Of a stretch of DNA of 64,000 bases, positions 8,707 through 16,628 are shown piece by piece. The notes beneath the pieces were generated by a model, which did not search any database, was not told the DNA's origin, and saw only the letters and a list, made by a program, of their open reading frames with translations. Source of the DNA: Bdellovibrio bacteriovorus HD100. GTDB lineage: Bacteria > Bdellovibrionota > Bdellovibrionia > Bdellovibrionales > Bdellovibrionaceae. Numbering within the stretch: position 1 is the first letter of the stretch; the number at the start of each line of letters is the position of its first letter. A program made the position numbers and the translations under genes. The stretch covers positions 1,736,001 to 1,800,000 of the forward strand of contig NC_005363.1 in the NCBI RefSeq assembly GCF_000196175.1, in the 5' to 3' direction.

Positions 8707-9633
8707 CTAGAGCCCCTTCAGGATGTCGTTCAGATGCTGAATGTGCTGAAGAGGATGTTTACCCACGTGATCAATCATCAGTTTTTTTGCGGCCTCCGCT
8801 TTGGGAACTCCTTCAAAGGTGATCAGGCGGTCCATGGCATTGGCTGATGAAACCAGCACGGCTAAAGGGTCCATGTCCTTTTCGCGCAGTCCCTTGGGGC
8901 CGGTGCCGTTGATGGTTTCTTCGTGCTGACCGATGATGTTGATCACAGTCTGGTCAAAGTGCTTTTTGTCCTGCACCTTTTGTGCACCTTCGATGGGGTG
9001 CTTTTTCCACAGCGCCAGATCTTCGGGGCTCATGCTGTCCAGGGGCTGGTTCAGGTTCAGAGGGCTGTGGTGGTGACCATAATCATGCAGCAAAGCCCCC
9101 AAAGTCAGAAGCTGGGTCTTCTTCGGATCAGTGATACCCAGTTTCTGTGCCAGCGCAATGGACAGGGTGGACACCGTCACGCCGTGATGGGAGATGGTTT
9201 TGTCGGTGTTTTCAATGTTCATCACGGCCGACAGCGCCTGGGCGTTGCTCATGATAAAGTTCACGTACTTGCCGGCCGCGTCCTTGCAGTAATTGTAGCT
9301 TTCAACGTTCTCTGGGTTTTCAAAAACCTCTTCGGCGTTGTTCTGCTGGGAGCCTTGGATGATGTCAGCACGGGTTTGGATGTCTTTTCCAGTGGTGTCG
9401 TCATAGGCGGTTTCGATATTTTTCTGCAGATAGGTGCGGTAGCTGTTTTCTTCGTCCGTGAGGATGTACATTTTGCGCAGTTTTTTGTCCTTAAGACGCT
9501 TCAGGCGCTCGCCCTCAAAGCTGTCGCCGCGACGAAGGTAGAGTATCATCTTGTCGTTGATTTTAACGTAAGCGTTGAAGTCGATCTTTTGATCGCCACG
9601 CAGGGTGCTTACTCGTATAGAAACATAATCCAT
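8707..9633 (-). CDS. HD-GYP-like signalling protein, partly degenerate
   Basis: 308 residues. An N-terminal ~80-residue region (VSIRVSTLRGDQKIDFNAYV, MILYLRRGDSFEGERLKRL) is followed by an HD domain: SHHGVTVSTLSIALAQKLG, GALLHDYGHHHSP with the HD pair, KKHPIEGAQKV, IIGQHEETINGTGPKGL. Compared with active c-di-GMP phosphodiesterases, HHE is QHE and the GYP triplet is GPK, so activity is uncertain. ATG 9633 is chosen with AGAGG just upstream. It is divergent from the pseudo-HPt gene 35 bases away. The same N-terminal region plus HD arrangement recurs in the gene at 13084-14475. Confidence 0.8.
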   Translation of the reverse strand: MDYVSIRVSTLRGDQKIDFNAYVKINDKMILYLRRGDSFEGERLKRLKDKKLRKMYILTDEENSYRTYLQKNIETAYDDTTGKDIQTRADIIQGSQQNNAEEVFENPENVESYNYCKDAAGKYVNFIMSNAQALSAVMNIENTDKTISHHGVTVSTLSIALAQKLGITDPKKTQLLTLGALLHDYGHHHSPLNLNQPLDSMSPEDLALWKKHPIEGAQKVQDKKHFDQTVINIIGQHEETINGTGPKGLREKDMDPLAVLVSSANAMDRLITFEGVPKAEAAKKLMIDHVGKHPLQHIQHLNDILKGL

Positions 9634-9668
9634 TGCCTCTGTATCCTTCGATTGGTATCTTTGAGTGG

Positions 9669-10184
9669 ATGTCGATCGATAAAGAAATTGTAGAAGATTT
9701 TGTGAACGAGTCAAAGTCCTTGATTGAAGAGTTGTTGGACCTTCTCGAAGGTATTGAAGGTGACTTTTCTCAGGTTCGAAAACTGGCCGAATATGGCAAC
9801 AACGTTGATCGCATTATGGGCGGGGCGAAGAGCCTGGCGCTGATGGCGCCACCGGACCATGCTTTGCACATGATTTCGGACTATGCGGCTTTGTGTAAGG
9901 CTGTTGGTTATAAAGCCTCACAAATTGTTGGCAATGAACAGTTTTTCAATGTTTGTGTGGCTCTGTTGCTGGATGCCACAGAAACCCTGGAAACGCTGCT
10001 GGCGAACATTCATAAAGACTCGGCGTTTTTGCGGGAAACTATTCCCCAGGCCTTTATCGACAGGCTTCGTTGGGTGTCGAATCAGTTCAATGAATCTTAC
10101 AGCTCCAGTGTGGATACGGGGGCTGCTCCGTCAAAGATGAATCAGTTTGAAATTGATGATCTGCTGAAAAAACTGGGGCTCTAG
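9669..10184 (+). CDS. Pseudo-HPt helical protein with CheZ-like C-terminal CheY-docking peptide
   Basis: 171 residues, mainly helical. The N-terminus (IVEDFVNESKSLIEELLDLL) and following helices resemble the CheA P1/HPt fold. Where HPt has AHSIKGG, this protein reads VDRIMGGAKSLAL, so the phospho-accepting His is Asp and the Lys is Met. A flexible Ser/Pro linker leads to the last residues NQFEIDDLLKKLGL, which closely match the CheZ C-terminal peptide that binds CheY (pattern Q-x-x-[IV]DDLL-x-x-LG). Role inferred: binds a CheY, perhaps as an anchor, sink or phosphatase. ATG 9669 is taken over an upstream frame; its ribosome site is weak. Confidence 0.6.
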   Translation: MSIDKEIVEDFVNESKSLIEELLDLLEGIEGDFSQVRKLAEYGNNVDRIMGGAKSLALMAPPDHALHMISDYAALCKAVGYKASQIVGNEQFFNVCVALLLDATETLETLLANIHKDSAFLRETIPQAFIDRLRWVSNQFNESYSSSVDTGAAPSKMNQFEIDDLLKKLGL

Positions 10185-10198
10185 TCCCTCAGTTTTTT
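10167..10198. terminator. Bidirectional terminator between convergent genes
   Basis: AAAAAACTGGGG and CCCTCAGTTTTTTT form a stem with one bulge, with A and T runs on the two sides, so it can work on both strands. It overlaps the ends of the pseudo-HPt gene and queG. Confidence 0.75.
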
Positions 10199-11230
10199 TA
10201 AACTCCACTGAGCCAATTCTCCGAGTTTCTCATGTTCTGTCAGTGCCTGGATTTCCGGGCACAACACTTTCAAGCCCCGGTTGACCGCCACTATCATGGC
10301 ATTGCGCTTCAGTCCAAACGATCCAGCCCGGGCCAGCGGCGTGCCCAGGAAGTCGCGACTGATCTTTTTGCCGGAAGCCGACAGGATATAGCGCAGATCC
10401 TCAATCAGCAGGGCTTCTTCGCCAGCATTTAAAGAAAGACTTTTTTCGATGGACAGCTGGCCCTTGAAGACCTTCTGATTCCAGGGGCAGACGGTCTGAC
10501 AAAGATCACAGCCAAAGAACCAATCACCAATTTGCGGGCGCAATTCTTCGTCCGGAATCTGCCGGGATTCGATGGTCAGATAAGAGATGCATTTTCGGGC
10601 ATCCATTTTGCGGGGCTCAATCAGGGCTCCGGTCGGGCAGATATCCAGACAGCGGGTGCAGGTGCCGCAAAAGTCCGGCAATGGCGAAAACTCGGTTTGA
10701 ATCTTCAGGGAGGTGTAGATCTCACCAATAAAAAACAAACTGCCTTTTTTCGGATGGATCAGGCAGGTGTTTTTTCCCACCCAGCCAAGGCCGGCTTGTT
10801 TGGCCAGATCACGCTCCAGCACGGGGCTGCTGTCGGTGAAGGCTAAAAATTCCTCTTCCGGGAAGATCTTCTGCAGATCTGCGCACAAAGACTTCATGCG
10901 ATCCTTGAACCAGAAATGATAGTCCATGCCTTGCGCGTACAGACTGACGCGGGCTTGTTTGAGCGGGAATTCGGATTTTTTCTCGGGATGGGGAAAGTAA
11001 GGCATGGCAAACACCAAAGCACTTTGGGCGCGGGGCCATTTGCTTTGCGGGTTTTCCTTGATCTGGGCGTGTTCGGCCAGATAAGTCATGTCTCCATGCA
11101 GTCCCTGGTCGATCCATTGCCGGTAGAAATCAAAACTTAACGGTTTGCTCAATGGCGCAAAACCGAAATGGGAAAATCCCAGATCGGTCAAGGCTTCATC
11201 GATAAGAGATTTCATCTCCTGTGGCGTCAC
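10181..11230 (-). CDS. queG: Epoxyqueuosine reductase
   Basis: Cobalamin- and [4Fe-4S]-dependent enzyme making the last step of queuosine in tRNA anticodons. The 349 residues show the two-cluster ferredoxin signature: CGTCTRCLDICPTGAL, then CISYLTIE and FGCDLCQTVCPWNQK, with the conserved TDSSPVLERDLAKQAGLGW region ahead. Length is normal. The start is either GTG 11230 or ATG 11215; the latter has AGGAG directly touching it, so GTG is favoured. A QueD homologue is at 52855-53217, so queuosine synthesis is represented twice in the window. Confidence 0.93.
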   Translation of the reverse strand: MTPQEMKSLIDEALTDLGFSHFGFAPLSKPLSFDFYRQWIDQGLHGDMTYLAEHAQIKENPQSKWPRAQSALVFAMPYFPHPEKKSEFPLKQARVSLYAQGMDYHFWFKDRMKSLCADLQKIFPEEEFLAFTDSSPVLERDLAKQAGLGWVGKNTCLIHPKKGSLFFIGEIYTSLKIQTEFSPLPDFCGTCTRCLDICPTGALIEPRKMDARKCISYLTIESRQIPDEELRPQIGDWFFGCDLCQTVCPWNQKVFKGQLSIEKSLSLNAGEEALLIEDLRYILSASGKKISRDFLGTPLARAGSFGLKRNAMIVAVNRGLKVLCPEIQALTEHEKLGELAQWSLKKLRD

Positions 11231-11278
11231 GCGAACAAACTCTTTCTTTCAGGCCTGTCTTTTTCTACACTCTAGGGT

Positions 11279-12481
11279 GTGAATCAGGTGCAAAGTCTTC
11301 TTCAATCCCATCCTCACTGGCCGGCCGTGGAGTCAATCTACCACAGGCTGCAGGCCCATGGCTATATGGCCTTTTTGGCCGGCGGCTGTGTGCGCGACGC
11401 TTTGCTGGGGGTTCAGGCTCATGATTTGGATCTGGCGACCAATGCCACTCCGGAAAAAGTGGAGTCCTTGTTTAGTAAAACCGTCAATGTGGGTAAAAGC
11501 TTCGGGGTCATGCGGGTGCTGGTCGAGGGGGCGGATATCGAGGTCGCCACCTTCCGCAATGACGGCACTTACAGCGACGGTCGCCGGCCTGAGAATGTGG
11601 TTTTCTCAAGCCCCCAAGAGGACGCCCAGCGCCGGGATTTCACCGTGAATGCTCTTTTCTATGATCTGGCGACGGCCCAGGTGCTGGATTATGTCGAGGG
11701 CCAAAAAGATCTGAAAGCGCGTGTTCTGCGCACGGTGGGGGACGCCGAGCGCCGGTTTGAAGAGGATCATCTGCGCCTGCTCAGGGCGGCCCGTTTTTCC
11801 GCGCAGTTGAATTTTGAGCTGGAACCGGTCAGTTTTGCCGCCGTAAAAAAAATGGCTGAAAAAGTGAAGTCTGTCAGCGGCGAGCGCATCCGCGAGGAAA
11901 TGACGAAGCTTCTGAAAACAGAGCACGCCGACCATGGACTTCAGGTCATGAAGGATTCTGGTTTGATGAAGGTGCTGTTCCCTTTTCGGCTGCGTAAAAA
12001 CGACTGGGTGAAAAACAGTCTGGCCACCGAGGCCTGGCAGCGTCTGGCGATGTTCGTGCGCAGCGCTCAGGGCACCGAGCTTGTTGTGGTTCTGGATATG
12101 CTGAAGCTTTCCACCCGGGATCGTCGCGCGATCGAGGACGCCTGGAAAGTCTGGCAGGATCCTCAAACAGTTCTGAAGAACTCTTTGGGAAAACAGCTGC
12201 AGATGCTGGCTAAAGAGGGTGTTGTTTTTGCTTTAAGAATTTTACTGTCCGAAGCGGTTGAAAAGACCGCGATTGAATTCCTGCTGGCTGAATGGAAGAG
12301 CTGGCAGGAAGTGCTGCCTCGGCCGTTTTTAAATGGCGAGGATGTCAAGGGGCGTCTGACTGGGCCTGCTATTGGAGTCTGCCTGGACAAAGCCTTTGAA
12401 CAGCAGCTGGAGCGTCAGTTGCAAAGCCGCGATGAAGCTTTGTTGTGGCTGAAAAAATATCTGGAAAGAGAGTCATCTTAA
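11279..12481 (+). CDS. cca: CCA tRNA nucleotidyltransferase / poly(A) polymerase family
   Basis: Class II nucleotidyltransferase, 400 residues. The head has FLAGGCVRDALLG (nucleotide-binding GGxVRD) and AHDLDLATNATP with the two catalytic Asp. Then come FRNDGTYSDGRRP, RRDFTVNALFYD and RRFEEDHLRLLRAARFSAQL, all diagnostic. It probably adds CCA to tRNA 3' ends; PcnB-type poly(A) polymerase is the alternative because the two share these motifs. The start is a GTG at 11279. The stop is directly followed by the ATG of the RDD gene (TAAATG), so translation is coupled. Confidence 0.88.
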   Translation: MNQVQSLLQSHPHWPAVESIYHRLQAHGYMAFLAGGCVRDALLGVQAHDLDLATNATPEKVESLFSKTVNVGKSFGVMRVLVEGADIEVATFRNDGTYSDGRRPENVVFSSPQEDAQRRDFTVNALFYDLATAQVLDYVEGQKDLKARVLRTVGDAERRFEEDHLRLLRAARFSAQLNFELEPVSFAAVKKMAEKVKSVSGERIREEMTKLLKTEHADHGLQVMKDSGLMKVLFPFRLRKNDWVKNSLATEAWQRLAMFVRSAQGTELVVVLDMLKLSTRDRRAIEDAWKVWQDPQTVLKNSLGKQLQMLAKEGVVFALRILLSEAVEKTAIEFLLAEWKSWQEVLPRPFLNGEDVKGRLTGPAIGVCLDKAFEQQLERQLQSRDEALLWLKKYLERESS

Positions 12482-13087
12482 ATGGAATCCGCATTTGTTC
12501 CCAGCACCTGGAGACGTTTATTTGCCCATGGCATCGATCAGATCATCAGTTTGCCATTTTATCTGCCGTTTGCCGGTGTGTTCTTAAAACTGATCTTCAC
12601 TGAAGATGATGTCATCGTGACGCTGTTGCAGTTGTTTTTGATGTTTTTGATCCCTGCGGTTTATGAGTTTGTGTTTTTGGTGATGATGCAGGCCACGCCA
12701 GGGAAATGGTTTATGGGTCTGAAAGTGGTGCCGGCCAACAACTTTACAGAAAAACTGCATTGGTCCCAGTGCCTGATGCGTCCGTTGACGGGGCGTTTGA
12801 GTTTCTTTTTCTCCTGGGGGATTTATGCCCTGGCGTTTTTCCGTTATGATCGCACGCATCTGTGTGACTGGGCGGCGGAAACCCGCGTGGTGCAGGACAA
12901 ACCCCGCACCACTCAGGCTCGCCTGCGCTGGTTGACGGGATTGTTGTTTGTGGTGCTTTATTCCTATGAAGGGCTGGTTTCGGCCCGGATGATCATGCAG
13001 TCCATTGATTGGTCGGAACGTCAGGCAAACCTGCGTGAGGTCTTTGATCTTCAGGACTATATGGATGTGACTTTCGAAGAGGATTAG
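12482..13087 (+). CDS. RDD-family membrane protein
   Basis: 201 residues. The N-terminal helix has the RDD signature (STWRRLFAHGIDQIISLPFY: Arg, then Asp in the first membrane segment). PGKWFMGLKVVP and a later Arg/Asp segment (FFRYDRTHLCDWAAETRVV) are typical of the domain. Three to four membrane helices are seen. Some RDD proteins are Na+/H+ antiporters, but function here is open. It starts at the base after the cca stop and overlaps the convergent HD gene by 4 bases. Confidence 0.8.
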   Translation: MESAFVPSTWRRLFAHGIDQIISLPFYLPFAGVFLKLIFTEDDVIVTLLQLFLMFLIPAVYEFVFLVMMQATPGKWFMGLKVVPANNFTEKLHWSQCLMRPLTGRLSFFFSWGIYALAFFRYDRTHLCDWAAETRVVQDKPRTTQARLRWLTGLLFVVLYSYEGLVSARMIMQSIDWSERQANLREVFDLQDYMDVTFEED

Positions 13088-14475
13088 GCCGCCGGTTTCC
13101 ATTTTTTGAAAATGGTTGTGGTCAAAAGAAGATCCACATTACCGGATCCGGACAGGGCTTCGTCCCGCAGGTCCTGGATGGCCTGGGTGGCGGTGCGGGC
13201 CTGTTTTCCACCTTCGCTCAGAGCGGTCATTTCGTGGAAGCGATAGGCAAAGCCCAGCAGTTTTCCAAATTCAGAAATATCTGCATTTAAAAGTTTCTTC
13301 GGGAAGCCGGTGCCGGCTCCATTTTCGCGGTGCTGGCCGATGGCCTCCGCAATCTCCTGTGGCAGGGGCACCTTTTTGGCTTTGACCATCACCACCGAGC
13401 GCTCCGGGTACAGATGATACTGGGAAAGCTCTTCCGGGGTGTAGTCTTTTGCCGCCTTGACGCCGGCTGAAACCGGCATCTGGGAAAGTCCGATATTGTG
13501 CAACAGGCCCGCGATCGCCGCGGATTCCCGTTTTTCCGCGTTCCATCCCAGCAACTGGGCAAAGTAAGCGGCGTAAGCCGATAGGCAGATGCAGTCATGA
13601 TACATGGTGCGCACGTTGCCAGAAAAGCGGAAGACCTCATCAAAAATCTCCTGCGAGGGAAGATCTTTGGTCAGCTCAAAGTCGGCAACGATGGATTTGC
13701 ATTTGTCGAGGATCACCTTGCCCTCGGAATAGTCTGTAGAGGCGCCATTCAGGAAATGCGCCATGATTTCATAGATGACTTTTTTGGAGCGGTGGAATTT
13801 TTCCGTCATCGAGATGGGCATTGGCATGTTGCGCATGCTCATCACCGTGCGGGCGTACTCAAAGAACGGTTTCATCTGGGTTTTTTTGATGTACATCTGC
13901 TGTTTTAAGGCATTGAACTTGTCCAGATGTTTCTGGTCAACCACATCTCCGGATTTTCGCATCATCACAGAGCGGTGGTTGGCGGGCAGGTGGACAAAAA
14001 CATCAAAGTTGATATTGGTGTCAGCATCCATGTCGCGCAGATCCACGGGCATCAGGGCCGTGATGGGAATCTGGTCGCCCTCCATTTCGATGGGGGCCAG
14101 CTGCAGAACCATGTCCGAGATGAATTCGCGGTCGAAGTTGATGTGCATGATCTCGTCAGCGCCGTTTTTCTTGACGATGTTGAAATCCAGCGGGGCGGCG
14201 GAAGAGTGCAGGACGATGACCGGGCAGTCAGGATAATTCATTTTGGTGGACTGCACCCATTCATTGGTCAGATTGGTGCCGTCCTGGCCATCAACCAGGG
14301 CTAAGATAGGTTTGAAACTTTCGGAAGTGCCGTGATCGAGGGCTTCGTCGATGGATTTGAAGTGCTTGAGCTGGTACGGATAGTAACCCTTCAGGATAGA
14401 GGTGATGGCTTCCCAGAAGGAGTCGCGGGGACTCCCGATGAGAACATCAACCGTCTTTCCTGATTGGGAACTCAT
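13084..14475 (-). CDS. Pseudo-receiver plus degenerate HD-GYP protein
   Basis: 463 residues. Residues 1-~125 resemble a response-regulator receiver (VDVLIGSPRDSFWEAITSIL, ILALVDGQDGTNL, CPVIVLHSSAA) without the usual acidic pair. A middle region (INFDVFVHLPANHRSVMMRK) matches the N-terminal region of the HD protein at 8707. The HD part reads AGLLHNIGLSQMP, with HD changed to HN, YHLYPERS, and IGQHRENGAGTGFP where GYP is GFP. Loss of the Asp argues against phosphodiesterase activity, so a binding or scaffold role is inferred. It overlaps cheX by 4 bases and is the last gene of the cheY-cheX operon. Confidence 0.78.
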   Translation of the reverse strand: MSSQSGKTVDVLIGSPRDSFWEAITSILKGYYPYQLKHFKSIDEALDHGTSESFKPILALVDGQDGTNLTNEWVQSTKMNYPDCPVIVLHSSAAPLDFNIVKKNGADEIMHINFDREFISDMVLQLAPIEMEGDQIPITALMPVDLRDMDADTNINFDVFVHLPANHRSVMMRKSGDVVDQKHLDKFNALKQQMYIKKTQMKPFFEYARTVMSMRNMPMPISMTEKFHRSKKVIYEIMAHFLNGASTDYSEGKVILDKCKSIVADFELTKDLPSQEIFDEVFRFSGNVRTMYHDCICLSAYAAYFAQLLGWNAEKRESAAIAGLLHNIGLSQMPVSAGVKAAKDYTPEELSQYHLYPERSVVMVKAKKVPLPQEIAEAIGQHRENGAGTGFPKKLLNADISEFGKLLGFAYRFHEMTALSEGGKQARTATQAIQDLRDEALSGSGNVDLLLTTTIFKKWKPAA

Positions 14476-14972
14476 TGCTGCACCGAAATCTCCACGTAGA
14501 AAGTGGATCCGTTCGTCAGGTTGAAGGGGATGACGAGCGTGGCACTTTTGTCAGCGTGAGTGATCTTGAAATCACCGGAGATCACGGTTGGAATGGCCAT
14601 CTCGAAGTTGTATCCCAGTTGATTCAGAGTGGTCTTGGCGGAACCGTAAATCATGTTGGTCATTTCCCCAACGGCGTCAGACACTTCTCCGTTGATGGAG
14701 GTGTGTTTTTCACCCAGCATGTTTTCCAGAATATGGAAAATACTGTCTTTGCCGTAAGAGATCAGCAAAGTGCCTTTCAAAGGCGGAGCCACCATGCCGA
14801 CCATACCGGCGATTTCCCCTTTAAGCACGAATTGTGGCTCAATGAAGGGTTTTCCAGGGGTGGCATCGGTCTGAGCAATGGTTTTCAGGGTCTTGATAAC
14901 GCCTTCGACGAAAGCATTGATCAGGCGCTTATCAAAGAGGGGATTAATAGCTTCTTTTGGTGCTGCAGACAT
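14472..14972 (-). CDS. cheX: CheX-type CheY-P phosphatase
   Basis: 166 residues, CheC/CheX/FliY-family phosphatase that removes phosphate from CheY-P. The catalytic E-x2-N motif is visible as GEVSDAVGEMTNMIYGSAK, with E103 and N106. The second helix has no such motif, as in CheX. TLLISYGKDSIFHILENMLG is the expected beta-strand and helix before it. CTGGAGAAATAA precedes the ATG. It lies 21 bases after cheY and overlaps the HD gene in an ATGA-type junction, so the phosphatase is made together with its likely substrate. Confidence 0.9.
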   Translation of the reverse strand: MSAAPKEAINPLFDKRLINAFVEGVIKTLKTIAQTDATPGKPFIEPQFVLKGEIAGMVGMVAPPLKGTLLISYGKDSIFHILENMLGEKHTSINGEVSDAVGEMTNMIYGSAKTTLNQLGYNFEMAIPTVISGDFKITHADKSATLVIPFNLTNGSTFYVEISVQQ

Positions 14973-14993
14973 TTATTTCTCCAGACCCAAGTC

Positions 14994-15419
14994 TTAGGAA
15001 GCTTTTGCTTGTGTTGCAGGGTTGTGTTTGGCCCAAACACGTTCCATCTTGCCTTTCAGAGTGGCAGAGTTGAACGGTTTGACCACATAGTCAGAAACGC
15101 CGGCTTTGGCTGCTTCCAGGATGTGCTTTTGCTCGGACTCTGCAGTCACCAGCATAAACGGCACGGACTTAGTGCGAGGATCGGCTTTGCAGGCCTTCAA
15201 AAGGTCGATACCCTGCATTCCGGGCATATTCCAGTCCGAAATGACAAAGCCGTAAGGCTGGCCTGCATCATGAGCGGCCTGGATCATCGGCAGGGCGGTT
15301 TTACCATCATCGGCTTCCTCTACGTTGGTGTAGCCAAGCTCATTTAGCACTTTTTTAATGATTTTTCGCATAGTTGCGAAGTCATCAACGACCAAAAACT
15401 TCGTATTTGTGGGAAACAT
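14994..15419 (-). CDS. cheY: CheY-like single-domain response regulator
   Basis: 141 residues, one receiver domain. Phosphorylation residues are complete: acidic pair D12/D13 (FLVVDDFATMRKI), phospho-acceptor D62 (VISDWNMPG), T92 (LVTAES) and K114 (VVKPF). The MRKIIKKVL helix is typical of chemotaxis CheY, with an unusual Ala-rich C-terminal tail. The start is ATG 15419 with CAGGAG at ideal spacing; a longer frame to 15458 would read through the promoter. It leads the cheY-cheX-HD operon behind a predicted sigma-28 promoter. Confidence 0.93.
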   Translation of the reverse strand: MFPTNTKFLVVDDFATMRKIIKKVLNELGYTNVEEADDGKTALPMIQAAHDAGQPYGFVISDWNMPGMQGIDLLKACKADPRTKSVPFMLVTAESEQKHILEAAKAGVSDYVVKPFNSATLKGKMERVWAKHNPATQAKAS

Positions 15420-15460
15420 AATATCTCCTGAATATTGGAAACTGTGTAAAATCCTCATGC

Positions 15461-15487
15461 TTATCGGTCTAGTTTTTTAAAACTAGA
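15461..15487 (-). promoter_or_regulatory. Sigma-28 (FliA) promoter of cheY-cheX-HD operon, with palindrome
   Basis: On the minus strand TCTAGTTT, an 11-base spacer and ACCGATAA fit the flagellar sigma consensus TAAAGTTT-N11-GCCGATAA at 6/8 and 7/8 with exact spacing. The start site would be about 35 bases before the cheY ATG. The -35 and spacer form a near-perfect palindrome, CTAGTTTT-AAAACTAG, which could also bind a dimeric regulator. Confidence 0.7.
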
Positions 15488-15628
15488 GTCCAAAGCTATT
15501 GCGAATTTCAGTTTTTGTTGTCAGACTTTATTACAGGTGGTCGAGGCTACTTTTGGACATGAGTCCTGGGTGGCGTTGAAGGTTTAGACGGATTTAAAAA
15601 CAAAAACAATTAGCGGGAGGGAGCAAGG

Positions 15629-16018
15629 ATGCTCAGAGATGTCCTGATTCAAAAAGGTCTTTCAAATAGAGAGGCAGAAGTTGCTGAACTTGTGTCTAAA
15701 GGCTTGTCCAACAAGGAAGTTGCGAACCAGCTTTTTGTAACTGAGAAAACAGTTAAATTTCACCTCACAAACATCTACAAAAAAATGAATGTGAAGTCTC
15801 GTGCACAGTTGATCGTATGGTGCTTGCCTCACCTGGGCTTCGTTGAAACCGAAGTTCGCGCTGAGAACAACAACCAGGCGGCTGCTGCGACTGCATTCAA
15901 CAACAATGCAACTCAAACGATCCCAGCTGGATCTGCGACTGTTGCAGGTACTACAACTCTACCAGGTAGCGGTTTGAACCGTGGCGGTAACTCCGATATT
16001 GGTATGGGCGGCATCTAA
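15629..16018 (+). CDS. LuxR/NarL-type HTH protein without receiver
   Basis: 129 residues. Residues 5-68 form a GerE/LuxR helix-turn-helix: LSNREAEVAELVSKGLSNKE, VANQLFVTEKTVKFHLTNIY, KKMNVKSRAQLI. There is no N-terminal receiver or ligand domain; instead a low-complexity Asn/Thr/Ala/Gly tail follows. It is therefore either a constitutive DNA-binding protein or needs a partner. GGGAGGGA precedes the ATG. It lies divergent from cheY across a ~200-base gap and ends at a terminator. Confidence 0.88.
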   Translation: MLRDVLIQKGLSNREAEVAELVSKGLSNKEVANQLFVTEKTVKFHLTNIYKKMNVKSRAQLIVWCLPHLGFVETEVRAENNNQAAAATAFNNNATQTIPAGSATVAGTTTLPGSGLNRGGNSDIGMGGI

Positions 16019-16042
16019 TCTTTATTGATTAGATTGGTTCTA

Positions 16043-16083
16043 AGGCGCAGGATGTGGAGACACAGACCTGCGCTTTGTTTTTT
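16043..16083 (+). terminator. Rho-independent terminator after LuxR-HTH gene
   Basis: GCGCAGG and CCTGCGC pair around a 15-base loop, followed by TTTGTTTTTT. It separates the regulator from the thioesterase and argues against the long thioesterase frame that would start at 16025. Confidence 0.8.
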
Positions 16084-16099
16084 AGAAAGGGGCTGCATC

Positions 16100-16570
16100 T
16101 TGGCTGCTTCAAAAACCGTCTCATCATCTCAAGTGGTAATGACTCAACTAGTACTTCCTTCCCATACCAATTCTTTGGGAAGTGTTTTCGGCGGAACGAT
16201 CATGTCCTGGATCGACATCTGCGCCGCGATCTGCTCACAACGACATTGTAACAAAGAAACCGTCACGGCCAGCATCGACCGACTGGACTTTGTGGCGCCG
16301 GTTTACAAGGGCTGGGTGGTAAATCTGAAGGCCAGCGTGAACTACACCTCCAGAACGTCGATGGAAGTCGGAGTTCGTGTCGATGCCGAGAATCCAAAAA
16401 CCGGCGAGACTTTCCATACGGCTTCAGCGTATCTGACTTTTGTGGCATTGGGCTCTATGGGAAAACCAACAGAAGTTCCGGGCTTGGTGCTGGAGTCTGA
16501 CGACGACAAACGTCGCTTTGAACAGGCGAAAAAGCGTCGAGAGATTCGACTGCAAAATAAAACCCGATAA
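16100..16570 (+). CDS. Hot-dog fold acyl-CoA thioesterase
   Basis: 156 residues, YciA/BACH type. Motifs: LVLPSHTNSLGSVFGGTIMSW with the catalytic-helix Asp in SWIDICAAICSQRH, then VTASIDRLDFVAPVYKGWVV and HTASAYLTFVALG. It hydrolyses acyl-CoA to free acid and CoA, probably to recycle CoA or remove excess acyl-CoA. A TTG start at 16100 is chosen because AAAGGGG sits 8 bases upstream and the terminator of the previous gene lies just before it. A Lys/Arg-rich C-terminus is usual for this group. Confidence 0.85.
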   Translation: MAASKTVSSSQVVMTQLVLPSHTNSLGSVFGGTIMSWIDICAAICSQRHCNKETVTASIDRLDFVAPVYKGWVVNLKASVNYTSRTSMEVGVRVDAENPKTGETFHTASAYLTFVALGSMGKPTEVPGLVLESDDDKRRFEQAKKRREIRLQNKTR

Positions 16571-16628
16571 TTTTCATATTTGTTTTTTAATTTCTACTAA
16601 GGCTCATGTTCGTTGTTGAATTACATTT

